The position numbers were made by a program, and so were the translations under genes. The notes under the pieces were generated by a model. It did no database searches. It was not told the DNA's origin and saw nothing but the letters and a program-made list of their open reading frames with translations. Shown here in pieces: positions 62,043 to 64,000 of a stretch of DNA of 64,000 nt; within the stretch, counting starts at the first letter, position 1, and each line of letters opens with the position of its first letter. Location: assembly GCF_014879975.1 (NCBI RefSeq), contig NZ_CP062501.1:1426001-1490000 (forward strand). The letters are read 5' to 3'. Origin of the DNA: Vibrio bathopelagicus (GTDB taxonomy: Bacteria > Pseudomonadota > Gammaproteobacteria > Enterobacterales > Vibrionaceae).

Positions 62043-62156
62043 GGTGTACCAAAAAACCCATCTTGCTAGCTAACTGCCCCACTTCGTTTATACTAGGCAC
62101 AACTTATCTATAGGCTGTGATTTCAAAAAACTCATTGGTACACCTATAGTACACCT
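62043..62156. repeat. Right arm-type integrase repeats
   Basis: GGTACACCT at 62137-62145, AGTACACCT at 62148-62156 (11 bases apart), and an inverted GGTGTACC at 62043-62050. The same motif and the same 11-base spacing occur at the left end (25770, 25781). Confidence 0.65.
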
Positions 62157-62181
62157 CATCCGATTGGAACCCTTACATCAC

Positions 62182-62721
62182 ATGGCTCTAAAACCCACAA
62201 TCTACAAGTTTCGTATCTCTCTAACCGATATGAATCGCGACTATTACGACTCTTTTAATCTAACGGTTGCACAACACCCTTCTGAAACAGAACAGCGTAT
62301 GATGGCTCGAATCATGGCTTTCTGTATCAATGCATCACCTGAACTTGAGTTCACTAAAGGATTGTCTAGCATTGAAGAACCAGATTTGTGGCAGAAGTCG
62401 TTAGATGACCAAATCCTAGACTGGATTGACGTCGGCGAACCTGATCCAGAGCGCGTTAAAAAAGCGACTCGCTTATCTAAGTCTGTGCGCGTATTCAGCT
62501 TCAACACCAAATCGAACGTTTGGTGGGAACAAAACAAAGGTAAGTTTGGTTATCTGAAAGCTCAAATCGTCCGTCTGGATAATGCCGGTATCGAACAACT
62601 CTCTGAAATGACACAGCGCACTATGGATCTTTCCGTAATGCTGTCGGGTAACTCTGCTTTCGTTAACAGCGACACGCAATCTGCCGAAGTAACTTGGGAA
62701 GAGCTACAGAGTAATGACTGA
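62182..62721 (+). CDS. yaeQ: YaeQ, PD-(D/E)XK-fold protein, 5' end supplied by the prophage
   Basis: 179 residues from ATG 62182, the family length. Recognised by MALKPTIYKFRISLTDMNRDYY, the acidic FTKGLSSIEEPDLWQKS and C-terminal VTWEELQ. YaeQ has a restriction-endonuclease-like fold; a role in compensating loss of the elongation factor RfaH has been reported for E. coli. The first ten codons are phage-derived, so promoter and RBS are now from the prophage. Confidence 0.9.
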   Translation: MALKPTIYKFRISLTDMNRDYYDSFNLTVAQHPSETEQRMMARIMAFCINASPELEFTKGLSSIEEPDLWQKSLDDQILDWIDVGEPDPERVKKATRLSKSVRVFSFNTKSNVWWEQNKGKFGYLKAQIVRLDNAGIEQLSEMTQRTMDLSVMLSGNSAFVNSDTQSAEVTWEELQSND

Positions 62722-63295
62722 GATCCAAACTCAGACTGAATCTCAGCGCCAAACTAAGCTCGAAGCTTGTTTGCAGCTCGCTGGTCTCGATTCAGTGAAA
62801 GCGCTGACGACTGGCTATGAAAAAGAGTTAAAGTCATTCACTGGCGAAAACCACGCTCTTTTTAAACATGCCAGTGAGAATAAGCCTGACAATTCAGAGC
62901 GACAAACCTTACTTGGGCTGTTAACAAAAGTGCATATCGATGTGAGCTATCGCTTTGAAAGTAATAAAGAAGCCAGCGAAGCGATGCAAAGCGTTTTCGA
63001 TAGTACGGTAGGCAGTGAACACGGCGACAAATTTCAAAACTCCAATTCTCAGCAATTGAAGTTAGTAACGCATTTATGGTTATTCATTCAAGGACGACTC
63101 GGAATGGATTACAGCCTAGCCAATGATCATGCTGCTGCAACCGCAACATTGTTGTCTCGCCTTTCGAGAAGTACTGATGACGAGATTCGAGTCGAGTTCA
63201 TGGGCAGCTTTTATGATGGTTTGAACCTCTATCAAGCCGAGAACAAACCATCAGGCTTTGTTCATCGCTTTAAGCGTTTGTTTAATCTTACTTAA
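62714..63295 (+). CDS. Conserved-looking hypothetical protein downstream of yaeQ
   Basis: 193 residues, helical, no signal or membrane segment. Overlaps yaeQ by 8 bases, so it depends on yaeQ transcription and the prophage-supplied promoter. No family recognised. Confidence 0.7.
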   Translation: MTEIQTQTESQRQTKLEACLQLAGLDSVKALTTGYEKELKSFTGENHALFKHASENKPDNSERQTLLGLLTKVHIDVSYRFESNKEASEAMQSVFDSTVGSEHGDKFQNSNSQQLKLVTHLWLFIQGRLGMDYSLANDHAAATATLLSRLSRSTDDEIRVEFMGSFYDGLNLYQAENKPSGFVHRFKRLFNLT

Positions 63296-63370
63296 GCATT
63301 CCACCAGCAGTTGTTTCTAGTTACGCTCTATATTTTCGATAGAGCGTACTTATCCTCTTCAGCCCCAAAA

Positions 63371-63570
63371 GATTCCCTATTACGCTCGTTCCTCGCTTTC
63401 GGGAATGACGAATATGACTGAGTCGCTCACTCTGCAAGATCGGCAGCGCGTGCTTCTAAAAAGCTGACAATAGAATACAAACTGAACCTCAACCCTCGTA
63501 TTTTCCCTTATGAGCAAACCGATCTTCTCCGTCATCCCTGAGAAGGAGGAACAACTGAGTCGGGGCTCTC
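63371..63570. repeat. Intergenic inverted-repeat element
   Basis: The 395-bp gap before folE holds two arms, 63371-63410 and 63530-63570, that are imperfect inverted copies of each other (shared CGTCAT-CCC and GAGGAAC), about 120 bases apart. This looks like a small non-coding palindromic repeat as found in many copies in Vibrio genomes. No ORF with support. Confidence 0.55.
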
Positions 63571-63603
63571 CTATCCACGCTCCTGAAAACTCATATTACA
63601 GAT

Positions 63604-63631
63604 ACAAAAAAGCCTCGCAGAGTGCGAGGCT
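63604..63631 (-). terminator. Intrinsic terminator of folE
   Basis: On the minus strand GCCTCGC pairs with GCGAGGC around AGAGT, followed by six T. Confidence 0.8.
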
Positions 63632-63690
63632 TAGAATCTTGGTTGCCGATTTGCTGAGGCTAAATCGTACTCATCGAATCACGAAGCGAA

Positions 63691-64000
63691 TTAACGCAGG
63701 CCGTGTAAGAATTCGTGGCGCGTTGCTGGGTTTGATCTGAAGATACCACCCAATGCTGTCGTTGTTGTTTCGCTGGTTGCGTCCATTACACCACGTGATT
63801 TCACGCAGTAATGAACCGCATCCATGGTTACAGCAACGTCATCGGTTTCTAATAGCGTTTGCAATGCAACAAGGATCTGCTGTGTCATACGCTCTTGCAC
63901 TTGCGGACGCTGAGCAAAGAATCGAACAATACGGTTAATCTTTGAAAGGCCGATGATTTTCCCACGAGGGATATAGGCTACCGCTGTCTTACCATCAATC
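63691..64000 (-). CDS. folE: GTP cyclohydrolase I, 3' part
   Basis: Partial: the gene runs out of the window at 64000. The C-terminal about 102 residues are clear Fol[35 protein letters not shown], zinc-ligand CVKSRGV (His-Cys HYC), and the C-terminal TRHEFL. First step of tetrahydrofolate synthesis. Confidence 0.95.
   Translation of the reverse strand, partial: IDGKTAVAYIPRGKIIGLSKINRIVRFFAQRPQVQERMTQQILVALQTLLETDDVAVTMDAVHYCVKSRGVMDATSETTTTALGGIFRSNPATRHEFLHGLR

Larger units (their letters stand above)
25619..62212. mobile_element. Complete P2/Mu-chimeric Myoviridae-type prophage integrated in yaeQ
   Basis: Bounded by the duplicated 31-base yaeQ 5' segment (attL 25619-25649, attR 62182-62212); 36.6 kb. 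Contains integrase, repressor, replication initiator, full P2-like head genes, Mu-like contractile tail, lysis genes and antirepressor. All structural genes appear open and unbroken, so it may be functional. Four accessory loci with anti-phage or lysogenic-conversion character are embedded. Confidence 0.92.

Noticed and set aside
63510..63740. Plus-strand ORF of 76 codons before folE
   Set aside because: It runs through the repeat arm, the folE terminator and the antisense of folE; no coding signal.
1..64000. CRISPR arrays, tRNA or rRNA genes, IS elements
   Set aside because: No regularly spaced repeats, cloverleaf-like sequences or transposase genes were seen; the phage uses a protein gene, not a tRNA, as attachment site.

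Overview
The window reads as part of a chromosome of a marine gammaproteobacterium, most likely a Vibrio of the Splendidus type. This rests on gene content and protein style (aspT/aspD pair, FolE, YaeQ, cold-shock protein, OMPLA, hydroxamate-iron cluster) and moderate GC; there is no 16S gene or other species marker, so the genus is an inference. About 25.5 kb on the left and 1.8 kb on the right are host DNA. The 36.6 kb between them (25619-62212) are one prophage.

Host left part (1-25555): a partial TPR-like protein; outer-membrane phospholipase A with a lipoprotein; an RND efflux pump with its adaptor; a very His-rich small protein; the aspartate:alanine antiporter with aspartate 4-decarboxylase, an ATP-yielding, acid-consuming pathway; a FadL-type channel with a second outer-membrane protein; a crotonase; a hydroxamate-siderophore uptake cluster (fhuB, fhuD, TonB receptor, AraC/GyrI regulator, fhuF, fhuC) with Fur-like sites; a Bcr/EmrD-type MFS pump; a PQQ-type sugar dehydrogenase; and a cold-shock protein behind a long leader.

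Prophage: the phage entered the first codons of yaeQ. A host yaeQ stub remains at the left end (25619). The phage supplies a synonymous copy of the first codons at the right end (62182), so YaeQ stays intact under a new upstream region. Replication and early control are P2-like (HUH gpA initiator, CII-type regulator, Ogr-type activator, PrtN-family protein), with a Mu-type-HTH/S24 repressor. The head is P2-like (portal, terminase, scaffold/protease, capsid, gpL) and the contractile tail is largely Mu-like (DUF2635, sheath, tube, gpN, gpP, gp45-48) with P2-like tail completion proteins, an E/E' frameshift pair and a tape measure. The tail-tip/baseplate module lies before the head module. At the right end a C4-type antisense RNA and a short leader ORF precede a Bro-N antirepressor.

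Accessory genes occupy several places: next to int, an overlapping four-gene operon (N6-methyltransferase, double-ATPase GHKL/histidine-kinase-like protein, CheY-like receiver, HNH nuclease); after ogr, a SIR2-TPR protein; in the middle, a lipoprotein; at the right end, a TIR/deoxyribosyltransferase-like protein. The four-gene operon is the best candidate for an undescribed system: a restriction-modification-like cassette that appears to be wired through two-component phosphorelay parts.

Host right part (62182-64000): yaeQ, an overlapping unknown gene, an inverted-repeat intergenic element and the 3' part of folE.
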